A DNA stretch of 64,000 bases from Lentzea terrae (GTDB lineage: Bacteria; Actinomycetota; Actinomycetes; Mycobacteriales; Pseudonocardiaceae). The position numbers and the translations under genes are program-made. The notes beneath the pieces are model-generated. The model worked only from the letters and a program-made list of their open reading frames with translations, did not search any database and was not told the origin of the DNA. This document shows, piece after piece, positions 29,910 through 41,071 of this stretch (positions are counted from its first letter, which is position 1; each line of letters opens with the position of its first letter). The stretch is taken from contig NZ_QFWW01000002.1 of assembly GCF_003265345.1 (NCBI RefSeq), positions 298,863-362,862 on the forward strand, in the 5' to 3' direction.

Positions 29910-32498
29910 TCAGCTGGCCAGAACGACCCTGCCGAGTTCTGCGGACGTCGCCAGCAGGCCGTGCCGCGGCAGCACGCGGACGGTGTAGCCGAGCGCACCC
30001 GCGTGCGGCAGCGGCACCTCGGCCTCGTAGTTGCCGTTGCCCGCGTAGTTCATCGGCGCGGTGACGATGTCCTTCAGCTCGTCGGAGTCGTGGGACACCT
30101 TGCCGAGCACGACCTGAACGTCCACTTCGGACGGCTCCAGCCCGGCCAGCTCGACCCGTGCCCGCACGATGACCGGCGCGCCCAGCACCGGCACCGACGA
30201 GCCGCCGAGCACCAGGTCGCTGTCGAGCACCCGCACCCGCGTCCACGACGCGCGCAGCCGGTGCCGGTACGCGGACAGCTCCTTCGCGCCCCGGTAGCCC
30301 TCGCCGACCACGTTCTGCGCGGACGCGGCGGCCGGCGCGTAGTAGGTCTCGACGTACTCGCGGACCATGCGCGAGGCCTGCACGACCGGCCCGAGCGAGG
30401 CCAGCGTGTGCCGGACCATCGACATCCAGCGGGTCGGCACGCCGTCCTCGCCGCGGTCGTAGAACAGCGGCGCGACCTGCGAGCCGAGCAGCTCGTACAG
30501 GGCGTTGGCCTCGAGGTCGTCCCGGCGGATCGGGTCGTGCACGCCGTCCGCGGTCGGGATGGCCCAGCCGTTCGACCCGTCGTAGAGCTCGTCCCACCAA
30601 CCGTCGCGAATGGACAGGTTCAGGCCGCCGTTGAGCGCCGCCTTCATGCCGGACGTGCCGCACGCCTCCAGCGGGCGCATCGGGTTGTTCAGCCACACGT
30701 CGCAGCCCCAGTACAGGTACCGGGCCATGGACATGTCGTAGTCGGGCAGGAACACGATCCGGTGCCGCACGCCCGCGTCGTCGGCGTAGCGCACGATCTG
30801 CTGGATCAGCGCCTTGCCGCCGTCGTCGGCCGGGTGCGACTTGCCCGCGACCACGAGCTGCACGGGCCGTTCGGGGTGCAGCAGCAGCGACCTCAGCCGC
30901 TCCGGGTCGCGCAGCATCAGCGTGAGGCGCTTGTACGTGGGCACGCGCCGGGCGAAGCCCACCGTCAGCACGTCCGGGTCGAACACCGAGTCGGTCCAGC
31001 CCAGCTCCAGCGCCGACGCGCCGCGCTGCAGCCACGACTCGCGCAAACGCCTGCGGACCTCGTTGACCAATCGGCCGCGCAACGTCGACCGCAGCTCCCA
31101 CAGCCCGGCGTCGGTGACCGGCTCGAACGCGCCGATGCCGAGCCCGGAGCTCTGGTTGTCCGCTTCGGACCCGCCGAGCAGCTTGCTCATCTCGGTGGCT
31201 GCCCACGTGGGCCCGTGCACGCCGTTGGTCACCGACCCGATCGGCACCTCGGTGGCGTCGAAGCCCGGCCAGAGCCCGCGGAACATGTCCCGGCTGACCT
31301 CACCGTGCAGTTTGGACACGCCGTTGGCGCGCTGGGCCAGCCGCAGCCCCATGTGGGCCATGTTGAACATGCCGGGGTTGTCCTCGGCGCCGAGCGCGAG
31401 GATGCGCTGGGTGTTCACTCCGGGCACCAGGTTCTCGGCCCCGAAGTAGTGCTGGACCAGGTCGACCGGGAACCGGTCGATGCCGGCGGGCACCGGCGTG
31501 TGCGTGGTGAACACGGCTCCGGCGCGGGCGGCGGTCAACGCCTGGTCGAAGTCGAGGCCGTCGTTGGTGATGTACTCGCGGATCCGCTCGAGGCCGAGGA
31601 AGCCGGCGTGGCCCTCGTTCGTGTGGAAGACCTCGGGCTGCGGGTGCCCGGTGAGCTCGCAGAAGGTGCGAACCGCCCGAACACCACCAATTCCGGCGAG
31701 AATCTCCTGGCGGATGCGGTGGTTCTGGTCGCCGCCGTAGAGCCGGTCCGTGACGCCGCGCAGGTCCTCGTCGTTCTGCTCCACGTCGGAGTCGAGCAGC
31801 AGCAGCGGCACCCGGCCGACGTGCGCCCGCCAGATCTTCGCGCGCAGCATCCGGTCGCCCGGCATCGCCACGTGGATCAGCAACGGCAGCCCGGACGGCT
31901 CGGTGAGCAGCTCCAGCGGCAGCCCGCGCGGGTCGAGCGACGGGTAGTGCTCCTGCTGCCAGCCGTCGAGCGACAGCGACTGCCGGAAGTACCCCGACCG
32001 GTAGAGCAGACCGACCGCGATCAGCGGAACGCCCAGGTCGGAGGCCGCCTTGAGGTGGTCGCCGGCGAGGATGCCGAGGCCGCCCGAGTAGTTCGGCAGC
32101 GCCTCGTGCACGCCGAACTCCATCGAGAAGTAGGCGACGCTCGTCGGCAACGGGGTGTCGTTCGGGGACCCGTGCTCACGGCGCTGGGCGATCTCGTCCT
32201 GGCGCCGCTGGTACCACCGCGGCCCCTCGACGTAACGCTCCAGATCGGACGCGAGCGCGTGCAGTTTCAGCAGGAACTGCTCGTCTCTCGCGAGGGACTC
32301 CAGCCGCCCGGCGTCGACGACGGAGAGCAGGCGCAGGGGGTCGCCACCGACCTCGGACCAGACGCGTGAGTCGATCGAGGTGAAGAGTTCCTGCGTGGGC
32401 GGGTGCCACGTCCAGCGCAGGTTGGTGGCGAGCGTGCTCAGCGCGGACAGGGGCTCCGGCAGGCTGGCTCGGACGGTGAACCGGCGAAGTGCTCGCAT
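29910..32498 (-). CDS. glgP: Alpha-glucan phosphorylase GlgP
   Basis: A GT35 phosphorylase of 862 residues, the long actinobacterial type like Rv1328. The N-terminus MRALRRFTVRASLPEPLSAL is followed by NLRWTWHPPTQELF; IAYFSMEFG-type segment VAYFSMEFGVHEALPNYSGG, HTNEGHAGFLGLERI and FTTHTPVPAGIDRF are conserved, and NPMRPLEACGTSGMKAALNG is the pyridoxal-phosphate lysine region. It releases glucose-1-phosphate from alpha-1,4-glucan ends. It lies downstream of two kinase genes but has its own TAAGTT -10 element eight bases before the ATG. Together with glgE across the kinases it keeps the Rv1327c-Rv1328 pairing. Confidence 0.94.
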   Translation of the reverse strand: MRALRRFTVRASLPEPLSALSTLATNLRWTWHPPTQELFTSIDSRVWSEVGGDPLRLLSVVDAGRLESLARDEQFLLKLHALASDLERYVEGPRWYQRRQDEIAQRREHGSPNDTPLPTSVAYFSMEFGVHEALPNYSGGLGILAGDHLKAASDLGVPLIAVGLLYRSGYFRQSLSLDGWQQEHYPSLDPRGLPLELLTEPSGLPLLIHVAMPGDRMLRAKIWRAHVGRVPLLLLDSDVEQNDEDLRGVTDRLYGGDQNHRIRQEILAGIGGVRAVRTFCELTGHPQPEVFHTNEGHAGFLGLERIREYITNDGLDFDQALTAARAGAVFTTHTPVPAGIDRFPVDLVQHYFGAENLVPGVNTQRILALGAEDNPGMFNMAHMGLRLAQRANGVSKLHGEVSRDMFRGLWPGFDATEVPIGSVTNGVHGPTWAATEMSKLLGGSEADNQSSGLGIGAFEPVTDAGLWELRSTLRGRLVNEVRRRLRESWLQRGASALELGWTDSVFDPDVLTVGFARRVPTYKRLTLMLRDPERLRSLLLHPERPVQLVVAGKSHPADDGGKALIQQIVRYADDAGVRHRIVFLPDYDMSMARYLYWGCDVWLNNPMRPLEACGTSGMKAALNGGLNLSIRDGWWDELYDGSNGWAIPTADGVHDPIRRDDLEANALYELLGSQVAPLFYDRGEDGVPTRWMSMVRHTLASLGPVVQASRMVREYVETYYAPAAASAQNVVGEGYRGAKELSAYRHRLRASWTRVRVLDSDLVLGGSSVPVLGAPVIVRARVELAGLEPSEVDVQVVLGKVSHDSDELKDIVTAPMNYAGNGNYEAEVPLPHAGALGYTVRVLPRHGLLATSAELGRVVLAS

Positions 32499-32506
32499 GA
32501 CGAGCG

Positions 32507-32512
32507 AACTTA
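32507..32512 (-). promoter_or_regulatory. Candidate promoter, leaderless start of glgP
   Basis: On the minus strand TAAGTT is followed by 8 bases and the glgP ATG at 32498; a TTGTCA lies 19 bases further upstream as a possible -35. This start also rules against a longer glgP reading frame. Confidence 0.5.
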
Positions 32513-32612
32513 CCTGCCACCCCTCGGTACCTGACAACGTTCCCGGTCACACCTGCAACGACTTGCAGAACCGGTCAAGACGAGGATGGCCCGTGAGCAG
32601 CCGATACGGGAT

Positions 32613-33920
32613 TCAGCTGCCCGACTCGCGCGCGTTGGCGATGAGCAGCTTGCCGTCCCGGACGACGAGGTCCAGCCGGAAACCCTCGATCGACACGTCC
32701 TTCCCCGGGAAGTCGCTCGTGGGGGCACCGTGCTTGCGCAGCGTCAGGTCGAGCTCGACGGCAAACCTCTGGTCGTCCCCCGCAGTGCTGCTGATCCGGG
32801 GCTCGCCGTAGATCGCCACCACCTCGTACCGCTGCCAGAACTGGTCGTCCTGCTGCTCGGCGGGCCGGAACTCGGGCGCCCAGTCCTGCCGCGCGCCCGC
32901 GGTGTCCTTCGGCAGCTTGGCGAAGTGCTGCTGGATGAAGGCGTCGACGTCCTTGGTGGTCAACGCGGCGGGGGTCGGCGGCGGCTGGCTCGTGCTGGTG
33001 CCCGAACCGGCGGCCTGGCCGCGGTCGAGCAGGAAGGACGCGGTCACGCCCGTGGCGACGAGCAACACCAGCACGGCCGCGGCGACCAGTGCCCAGGCCC
33101 GGCGCCCAGGGCGTGCCGGGCCGGTGATGGTCGTGAGCTCCTCGGCGACCTGCGCGGCGGACGGGCGGTCCGCCGGCTCGATCGCCAGCAACCTGGTCAG
33201 CAGCGGCGTCAGCGGTCCGGAGCTGCTCGGCGGCGTGACCTGCCCGGTCGAGATCTTGTAGAGCAGGCCGAACTCGTTCTCGCTGCGCCCGAACGGCGGC
33301 TGTCCCTCCGTCATCGCGTAGAGCGTGGCCCCGAACGAGAACATGTCCGCCGCCGGATCGGGGTCCGCACCGCGAGCCAGCTCCGGCGCGAGGTAGGCGA
33401 GGGTGCCCGAGAGCATCCCGGTCTTGGTGACCGCCACGTCGCCGGCCGCGCGGGAGATGCCGAAGTCAGTGATCTTGACGCTGCCGTTGTGTCCGATGAG
33501 GACGTTGCCGGGCTTGATGTCCCGGTGGACGATCCCCACCTCGTGCGCCGCGGCGAGCGCGGCGACGACCTGTGCGCCGATCCGCGCGGTCTCCTCGACC
33601 GGCAGCGTGCCCCGCTCCTTGAGCACCTCGGACAGGCTGCGGGACGGCAGGTACTCCATCACCAGGCACGGCTTGCCGTCCTCGATCACGACGTCGAAGA
33701 CCCCGATGGCGTTCGGGTGCTGCAACCGGGCGGCGATCCTGCCCTCCCGCATGGCCCGCTCGCAGGCCTCCTCGACCTGGCTCGGCTTCAGGTCGGGCAG
33801 CAGCAGCTGCTTGATCGCGACCTCGCGGTGCAGCAGCTCGTCGCGGGCCTGCCACACGACTCCCATCGCACCGCTGCCGAGGCGCTCGAGCAGGGTGTAG
33901 CGGTCGGCCAGGGTGTGCAT
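32613..33920 (-). CDS. Transmembrane Ser/Thr protein kinase
   Basis: A protein of 435 residues. The kinase domain (about 8-265) has the glycine loop LGSGAMGVVWQARD, catalytic Lys37 in REVAIKQLL, IVHRDIKPGNVLIG, ITDFGISRA and TLAYLAPELARG. One membrane span follows near residues 275-300 (AWALVAAAVLVLLVATGVTA), then an outer domain of ~120 residues that is not PASTA. That outer domain (FIQQHFAKLPKDTAGARQDW, then a strand-rich end) is shared with the next kinase gene, so they are paralogues. It ends seven bases after... the upstream kinase gene, hence one operon. By location beside glgP and glgE it may regulate alpha-glucan metabolism; that is inference. Confidence 0.92.
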   Translation of the reverse strand: MHTLADRYTLLERLGSGAMGVVWQARDELLHREVAIKQLLLPDLKPSQVEEACERAMREGRIAARLQHPNAIGVFDVVIEDGKPCLVMEYLPSRSLSEVLKERGTLPVEETARIGAQVVAALAAAHEVGIVHRDIKPGNVLIGHNGSVKITDFGISRAAGDVAVTKTGMLSGTLAYLAPELARGADPDPAADMFSFGATLYAMTEGQPPFGRSENEFGLLYKISTGQVTPPSSSGPLTPLLTRLLAIEPADRPSAAQVAEELTTITGPARPGRRAWALVAAAVLVLLVATGVTASFLLDRGQAAGSGTSTSQPPPTPAALTTKDVDAFIQQHFAKLPKDTAGARQDWAPEFRPAEQQDDQFWQRYEVVAIYGEPRISSTAGDDQRFAVELDLTLRKHGAPTSDFPGKDVSIEGFRLDLVVRDGKLLIANARESGS

Positions 33921-33927
33921 GGCCCAG

Positions 33928-35478
33928 TCAGTTCCGCTTCTCGTTGATGATCAGCAGTTTCTCGCCCTTGCCGGAGATCTTGAGCGTGTGCTCCTCGGTG
34001 ACCGTCTTGTCCGACTCCGTCTCGGTCAGCGCCAGGGCCGACGTCACCTCGAACGTGCCGTCGTCGGACGCCGTGACCAGCGGGGTGCCCTTGATCGCGA
34101 CCTTCGTGTACTGCCCCCAGTACTCCTTCTCGGAGTTCAGGCTCGGAGCCTCCTGCGGGTCCCAGTCCTCGCGGGCGTCCTCGACGTTCTTCGGCAGCTT
34201 CGCGTAGTGCTGCTGCACGAACTGGGTGACCTGGGCCTTGCTGAACTTGCTGGCGGGCGGCGCCGACGTCTTGCTCGGCTGGGTCGTCGTCTGCGTCGGC
34301 TTGGTGGTCGTCGGCTTGGCGGTCGCGGACGACGGGGGGTTGCTCTGCGGCTGCGAGGGCGTGTTCGAGGCCGACGTGGTGGGGCCGGCCGCGCTGTTGC
34401 TGCCGCGGTTGGCGTCGATGATCGCGTACGCGACACCGGCGACCAGCAGCACCGCGAGGATCGAGGCGGCGATCGCGAGGCCCCGGTTCTTCTTCGGCTC
34501 GGGCTCCGGCTCGTACTCGGGCTCTGGCAACGGCGCGGGCGGCCGGCTGCGCGGGCCCTGCGGCGGCATCGAGCGCGGTCCCTGCGTGCCCGGTCCCGAG
34601 GACGGCATCACGGCGGTCCCGGACGGCGGCGTCATCGGGCGCGGCGGGATCACGGCGGTGGCCGGCACGACGTTGCCCTCGGAGATGGCCTTCAGCTCCG
34701 CCGCCGCCTGGGCCGCGGTCGGCCGCTGCGACGGCTCGTTGGCCAGCATGCGCACGAGCAGCGGCGTGAGCGGGCCGGACCGCATCGGCGGCCGGGTCTC
34801 GCCGCGCGCGACCTTGTAGAGCAGGCCGAGGTCGTTCGTGCTCTTGCCGAACGGCGGCTCGCCCTCGGTCATCGCGTAGATCGTCGCGCCGAGCGAGAAC
34901 ACGTCCGACGGCGGCGCGGGGTCGGCACCGCGGGCCAGCTCCGGCGCCAGGTAGGCGGGCGTACCGGCGAGCATGCCGGTCTTCGTCACCGCGACGTCGC
35001 CGAGCGCGCGCGAGATGCCGAAGTCGGTGATCTTGACCAGTCCGTCGCGTCCAATGAGGACGTTGCCGGGCTTGATGTCGCGGTGCACGATCCCGGCGCT
35101 GTGCGCGGCGGCCAGCGCGGAGGCGGCCAGCGACCCGATCCTGGCGGCTTCCAGCGGCGGCATCGGCCCGCGCTCGTCCAGGATCGACGACAGGTTCTTG
35201 GACGGCAGGTACTCCATGACCAGACATGGCTTGCCGTGGTCGAGCACGACGTCGTACACGGCGATCGCGTTCGGGTGCTGCAGACGCGCGGCGATCCGCC
35301 CTTCCCGCATCGCGCGCTGCACGGCTTCGTGCGCCTCGTTGGGCTGCACGTCGTTCAGCAACATCTGCTTGACCGCGACGTCTCGGTGCAGGAGCTCGTC
35401 GCGTGCGCGCCACACGACGCCCATGGCCCCAGCGCCGAGCTGGTCGAGCAGGACGTACCGGTCGCCAAGCTTGTTCAC
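33928..35478 (-). CDS. Transmembrane Ser/Thr protein kinase, paralogue
   Basis: A protein of 516 residues. Kinase motifs are LGAGAMGVVWRARD, DVAVKQMLL, IVHRDIKPGNVLIG, ITDFGISRALG and TPAYLAPELARG. A Pro-rich juxtamembrane stretch (about 275-340, with EPEYEPEPEPKK), one membrane span (GLAIAASILAVLLVAGVAYA) and a Thr/Ser/Pro/Gln-rich outer linker lead to a C-terminal domain (VTQFVQQHYAKLPKNVEDA and on) homologous to that of the downstream kinase. The linker suggests the sensor domain reaches into the wall. A TAGCCT -10 lies seven bases before the GTG start. It is divergent from glgE. Confidence 0.92.
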   Translation of the reverse strand: MNKLGDRYVLLDQLGAGAMGVVWRARDELLHRDVAVKQMLLNDVQPNEAHEAVQRAMREGRIAARLQHPNAIAVYDVVLDHGKPCLVMEYLPSKNLSSILDERGPMPPLEAARIGSLAASALAAAHSAGIVHRDIKPGNVLIGRDGLVKITDFGISRALGDVAVTKTGMLAGTPAYLAPELARGADPAPPSDVFSLGATIYAMTEGEPPFGKSTNDLGLLYKVARGETRPPMRSGPLTPLLVRMLANEPSQRPTAAQAAAELKAISEGNVVPATAVIPPRPMTPPSGTAVMPSSGPGTQGPRSMPPQGPRSRPPAPLPEPEYEPEPEPKKNRGLAIAASILAVLLVAGVAYAIIDANRGSNSAAGPTTSASNTPSQPQSNPPSSATAKPTTTKPTQTTTQPSKTSAPPASKFSKAQVTQFVQQHYAKLPKNVEDAREDWDPQEAPSLNSEKEYWGQYTKVAIKGTPLVTASDDGTFEVTSALALTETESDKTVTEEHTLKISGKGEKLLIINEKRN

Positions 35479-35485
35479 GCGCGGG

Positions 35486-35491
35486 AGGCTA
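35486..35491 (-). promoter_or_regulatory. Candidate -10 element, leaderless start of the kinase operon
   Basis: On the minus strand TAGCCT is followed by 7 bases and GTG 35478. The sequence before the GTG is CCTCCC, the opposite of a Shine-Dalgarno. Confidence 0.5.
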
Positions 35492-35878
35492 CCTGTAGCC
35501 CCTTCGTAACGATGTGAGTTAGCTGGGAACGGTCCAATGGTGTGGACGTGAAGTGGTCATGTGATGCCGACTGGCCCCAGTGTGCCGACCACAAGCTTCA
35601 CCGGTTTCCCGACGCTCAGGAGGGCACCTCGCGGCACCGACCCCGCGCCCCCATATGCCCGATATGAGGGCGCGGGGCGGCACCGCGATGCACCCGCCTG
35701 AACGCCGGGAAAGTCGGCAAAGGTTAGTGGTCGACACACTGGACACGCACAGTGCTCAAGGTGTGCGATCGACAACAGTGGGGTACGGATCTAGATGGGG
35801 TAACCCGCTGACAGGACGCTTGATCGAGCAAGGCAGGATTACGAGTACGCGGAGCGACACGGCGGAAAGGCGCTGCCG
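35492..35878. other. Long divergent intergenic region with a perfect-armed inverted repeat
   Basis: Roughly 390 bases between the kinase operon and glgE with no gene. It contains the inverted repeat at 35641-35677 and must hold the glgE promoter. The glgE-proximal 150 bases are less GC-rich than the genes. No direct repeats of note. Confidence 0.5.
35641..35677. repeat. Inverted repeat upstream of glgE
   Basis: CCCCGCGCCC (35641-35650) pairs with GGGCGCGGGG (35668-35677), and inside it CATAT (35652-35656) pairs with ATATG (35662-35666) around a 5-base loop; one C/A mismatch separates the two stems. It could act as a transcription terminator for an upstream antisense read, as a regulator site, or as a dispersed intergenic hairpin. 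Confidence 0.75.
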
Positions 35879-37855
<1,977 letters not shown>

Positions 37856-37856
37856 T

Positions 37857-37908
37857 CCATGAACGGCTCTTTTGTGGACCTCAGGTCCGTGAAAGAGCCC
37901 GTTCATGG
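37857..37908 (+). terminator. Large hairpin between glgE and treS
   Basis: CCATGAACGGCTCTTT (37857-37872) pairs with 37892-37908 over 16 bp with a single bulged C, and the loop itself contains a GGAC/GTCC stem (37876-37879 with 37885-37888). It starts right after the glgE stop, inside the operon, so it is either an attenuator that lowers treS expression, an RNA-processing or stability element, or a dispersed intergenic repeat. Confidence 0.75.
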
Positions 37909-37941
37909 AGAGCCACTACACCCCCGACGAGGTGGGAGATC

Positions 37942-39750
37942 ATGAACGAAGACACCCGTCCGGACGCGGCGCTGGGGCTGGAAGGCGTCCCCCACACCGG
38001 TGAGGCCATCGACGACCAGGGAATGCTCGTCGAGCCGCAGTCCGAGGACTTCAAGTCAGCGAAACCGGCATCGGCGAACCCGAGCTGGTTCAAGGGCGCT
38101 GTCTTCTACGAGGTCCTGGTCCGCGCGTTCAGCGACTCCAACGGTGACGGGACCGGTGACCTCAGAGGGCTCGCGTCGCGGCTCGACTACCTGGAGTGGC
38201 TCGGCGTCGACTGCCTCTGGCTGCCGCCGTTCTACGCCTCGCCCCTGCGCGACGGCGGGTACGACATCAGCGACTTCCGCGCGGTGCTGCCGGAGTTCGG
38301 CACCGTCGAGGACTTCGTGTACCTGCTGGAGGAAGCGCACCGGCGCGGGATCCGGGTGATCACCGACCTGGTCCTGAACCACACGTCCGACGCGCACCCG
38401 TGGTTCCAACAGTCCCGTCAGGACCCGACGGGCCCGTACGGCGACTACTACGTGTGGAGCGACGACGACTCGCGCTACAGCGACGCGCGGATCATCTTCG
38501 TCGACACGGAGTCGTCGAACTGGACGTACGACCCGGTGCGCGGGCAGTTCTTCTGGCACCGCTTCTTCAGCCACCAGCCGGATCTCAACTACGAGAACCC
38601 GGAAGTGCAGGAGGCGATGCTCGACATCCTGCGGTTCTGGCTCGACCTCGGCATCGACGGGTTCCGCCTCGACGCCGTGCCGTACCTCTTCGAGGAGGAA
38701 GGCACGATCTGCGAGAACCTGCCGCGCACGCACGAGTTCCTCAAGCGCTGCCGCAAGGTCGTCGACGACGAGTTCCCCGGCCGGGTGCTGCTGGCCGAGG
38801 CGAACCAGTGGCCGTCCGATGTGGTCGAGTACTTCGGCGACCCGGAGATCGGCGGCGACGAGTGCCACATGGCGTTCCACTTCCCGTTGATGCCGCGCAT
38901 CTTCATGGCGGTGCGGCGCGAGTCGCGGTTCCCGATCTCGGAGATCCTGGCGCAGACGCCGGCGATCCCAGAGAACGCCCAGTGGGGCATCTTCCTGCGC
39001 AACCACGACGAGCTGACGCTCGAGATGGTGACGGACGAAGAGCGCGACTACATGTACACGGAGTACGCCAAGGACCCGCGGATGAAGGCGAACATCGGCA
39101 TCCGCAGGCGTTTGGCCCCGTTGCTGGAGAACGACCGCAACCAGCACGAGCTGTTCACCGCGCTGCTGTTGTCGTTGCCGGGCTCGCCCGTCCTGTACTA
39201 CGGCGACGAAATCGGCATGGGCGACAACATCTGGCTCGCCGACCGCGACGCCGTGCGCACGCCGATGCAGTGGACCCCTGACCGCAACGCGGGTTTCTCG
39301 AGCTGCGACCCCGGCCGGATCTACCTGCCGGTGATCATGGACCCGGTCTACGGCTACCAGGGCCTGAACGTCGAAGCACAGCTCAACAACACGTCGTCGT
39401 TGCTCAACTGGACCCGCCGGATGATCGAGGTGCGCAAGCAGCACCACGCGTTCGCGGAGGGCGACTTCAGCGAGCTCGGCGGCTCGAACCCCAGCGTGCT
39501 CGCCTACAAGCGACTGTGGAAGCGGCCCGACGGGCGCGAGGACATCGTGCTCTGCGTGAACAACCTGTCACGCTTCCCGCAACCCGTCGAGCTGGACCTC
39601 TCCGAGCACCGCGACTACACGCCGCTGGAGCTCACAGGAGGTGTCAAGTTCCCCTCGATCGGGGAACTCCCCTACCTGTTGACCCTTCCCGGTCACGGTT
39701 TCTACTGGTTCCAGCTGGTAGAGGCGGGCGACGACAGCGAGATGAGGTGA
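37942..39750 (+). CDS. treS: Trehalose synthase TreS (trehalose/maltose isomerase)
   Basis: A GH13_16 enzyme of 602 residues. After a ~45-residue variable leader, [20 protein letters not shown] opens the barrel; [17 protein letters not shown] is region [14 protein letters not shown] holds the nucleophile Asp, [18 protein letters not shown] the acid Glu and [12 protein letters not shown] region IV. TreS interconverts trehalose and maltose; with Mak next door it feeds maltose to GlgE. Unlike some actinobacterial forms it is not fused to Mak: the two genes are seven bases apart. GGTGGGAG lies before the ATG at 37942. Confidence 0.96.
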   Translation: MNEDTRPDAALGLEGVPHTGEAIDDQGMLVEPQSEDFKSAKPASANPSWFKGAVFYEVLVRAFSDSNGDGTGDLRGLASRLDYLEWLGVDCLWLPPFYASPLRDGGYDISDFRAVLPEFGTVEDFVYLLEEAHRRGIRVITDLVLNHTSDAHPWFQQSRQDPTGPYGDYYVWSDDDSRYSDARIIFVDTESSNWTYDPVRGQFFWHRFFSHQPDLNYENPEVQEAMLDILRFWLDLGIDGFRLDAVPYLFEEEGTICENLPRTHEFLKRCRKVVDDEFPGRVLLAEANQWPSDVVEYFGDPEIGGDECHMAFHFPLMPRIFMAVRRESRFPISEILAQTPAIPENAQWGIFLRNHDELTLEMVTDEERDYMYTEYAKDPRMKANIGIRRRLAPLLENDRNQHELFTALLLSLPGSPVLYYGDEIGMGDNIWLADRDAVRTPMQWTPDRNAGFSSCDPGRIYLPVIMDPVYGYQGLNVEAQLNNTSSLLNWTRRMIEVRKQHHAFAEGDFSELGGSNPSVLAYKRLWKRPDGREDIVLCVNNLSRFPQPVELDLSEHRDYTPLELTGGVKFPSIGELPYLLTLPGHGFYWFQLVEAGDDSEMR

Positions 39751-39757
39751 ATCGCGC

Positions 39758-41068
39758 ATGATCGATCCCGACGAGCTCGCCGACAAGCTGGTCACCACCC
39801 TGCCCGACGTCCTGCCCACCCTGCGCTGGTTCGGTGGCAAGGACCGGCCGATCAACGCCGTCCGTCCACTGCGGACGACACCGCTGTCCGACGAGATGGT
39901 GCACGTGATCGTCGAGGTCGAGCAGCCGGGCCGCAGCGAGGAGTACCAGCTGATCATCAGCGAGCACTCCGACGGTTTCGACGCGACGGCCGATCCCGAC
40001 CGCAACGGCCTGCTGCTGGAGAAGATCGCGGCCGGTGAACACGTCGACGGCATCACGTTCGCGCACGAGCAGGGTGTCGAGCTGCGCACCTCGTTGCGCG
40101 GCAGGCCGATCGGCGTCGAGCAGTCCAACACGTCGCTGATCTACGGCCAGCAGTACATCCTGAAGATCTTCCGCAAGCTCGCGCGCGGCGAGAACCGCGA
40201 CCTGGTGATGCACCGGGCGTTGCGTTCGGTCGGTTGCGAGCACATCGCTTTGCCGTTGGGCTCGATCTCGACCGAACTGGACGGCGAGCCGGTCACGCTC
40301 GCGATGTTGCAGGAGTTCCTGCCGGACGCGGTCGAGGGCTGGGACATGGCCAAGACCTCGGTGCGCGACCTGATGGCAGAGGCCGACCTGCACGCGGACG
40401 AGGTCGGCGGTGACTTCGCGGGTGAGGCCTGCCGCCTCGGGCACGCGGTGGCGAAGGTGCACGCGGATCTCGCCGAAGCACTCGGCACGCGGCTGGCGGA
40501 CGACGACGCGATCACGCACGCCATCGAGGGCATGCAACGACGCCTGGACACCGTGCTCGACGCGGTGCCGGAGCTGTCGCGGTACGAAGAGCCGTTGCGC
40601 GCCACGTTCGAGGAGGCGCGGCAGCACATCGGCGCGATCCCGATCCAGCACATCCACGGCGACCTGCACCTGGGCCAGGTGCTGCGGACCGTGCACGGCT
40701 GGCTGCTGATCGACTTCGAGGGCGAGCCGGCGGCACCCGCGGCCGAGCGCAACGCGCTGAAGTCGCCGTTGCGCGACGTGGCGGGGATGCTGAGGTCGTT
40801 CGACTACGCGGCCAGGCAGCTGCTGATCGGCCAGCCCGACGACGACCAGCTCGCCTATCGCGCGATGGAGTGGACGAAGCGCAACCGGGCGGCGTTCTGC
40901 GACGGGTACGCCGAGGTGGCGGCCGATCCGCGGGACAACACGCATTTGCTGCGTGCGTTCGAGCTGGACAAGGCGGTCTACGAGGTCGCCTACGAGCACG
41001 CCAACAGGCCGGAGTGGTTGACGGTGCCGCTGTCGTCGATCGCCCGGATGACGAGCGGAGGAGAGTGA
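39758..41068 (+). CDS. mak: Maltokinase Mak (Pep2)
   Basis: A kinase of 436 residues, typical Mak length, with the eukaryotic-kinase-like/aminoglycoside-kinase fold. LPTLRWFGGKDRPI in the N-terminal cap, QQYILKIFRKLARGENRD (the lysine and Mak-specific loop), IQHIHGDLHLGQVL (catalytic loop with the Asp) and WLLIDFEGEPAAP (metal-binding Asp) are all present. It phosphorylates maltose to alpha-maltose-1-phosphate, the donor for GlgE. It sits between treS and glgB with gaps of only 7 and 3 bases, so the four enzymes of the GlgE route are made together. Confidence 0.95.
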   Translation: MIDPDELADKLVTTLPDVLPTLRWFGGKDRPINAVRPLRTTPLSDEMVHVIVEVEQPGRSEEYQLIISEHSDGFDATADPDRNGLLLEKIAAGEHVDGITFAHEQGVELRTSLRGRPIGVEQSNTSLIYGQQYILKIFRKLARGENRDLVMHRALRSVGCEHIALPLGSISTELDGEPVTLAMLQEFLPDAVEGWDMAKTSVRDLMAEADLHADEVGGDFAGEACRLGHAVAKVHADLAEALGTRLADDDAITHAIEGMQRRLDTVLDAVPELSRYEEPLRATFEEARQHIGAIPIQHIHGDLHLGQVLRTVHGWLLIDFEGEPAAPAAERNALKSPLRDVAGMLRSFDYAARQLLIGQPDDDQLAYRAMEWTKRNRAAFCDGYAEVAADPRDNTHLLRAFELDKAVYEVAYEHANRPEWLTVPLSSIARMTSGGE

Positions 41069-41071
41069 GTC

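Noticed and set aside
29961..32369. An 802-codon open frame on the plus strand opposite glgP
   Set aside because: Same reason: it mirrors the glgP coding sequence and is low in complexity, with no recognisable motif.
35492..35878. A possible riboswitch upstream of glgE
   Set aside because: Apart from the inverted repeat I could not match any conserved riboswitch core; the spacer is more simply a divergent promoter region.
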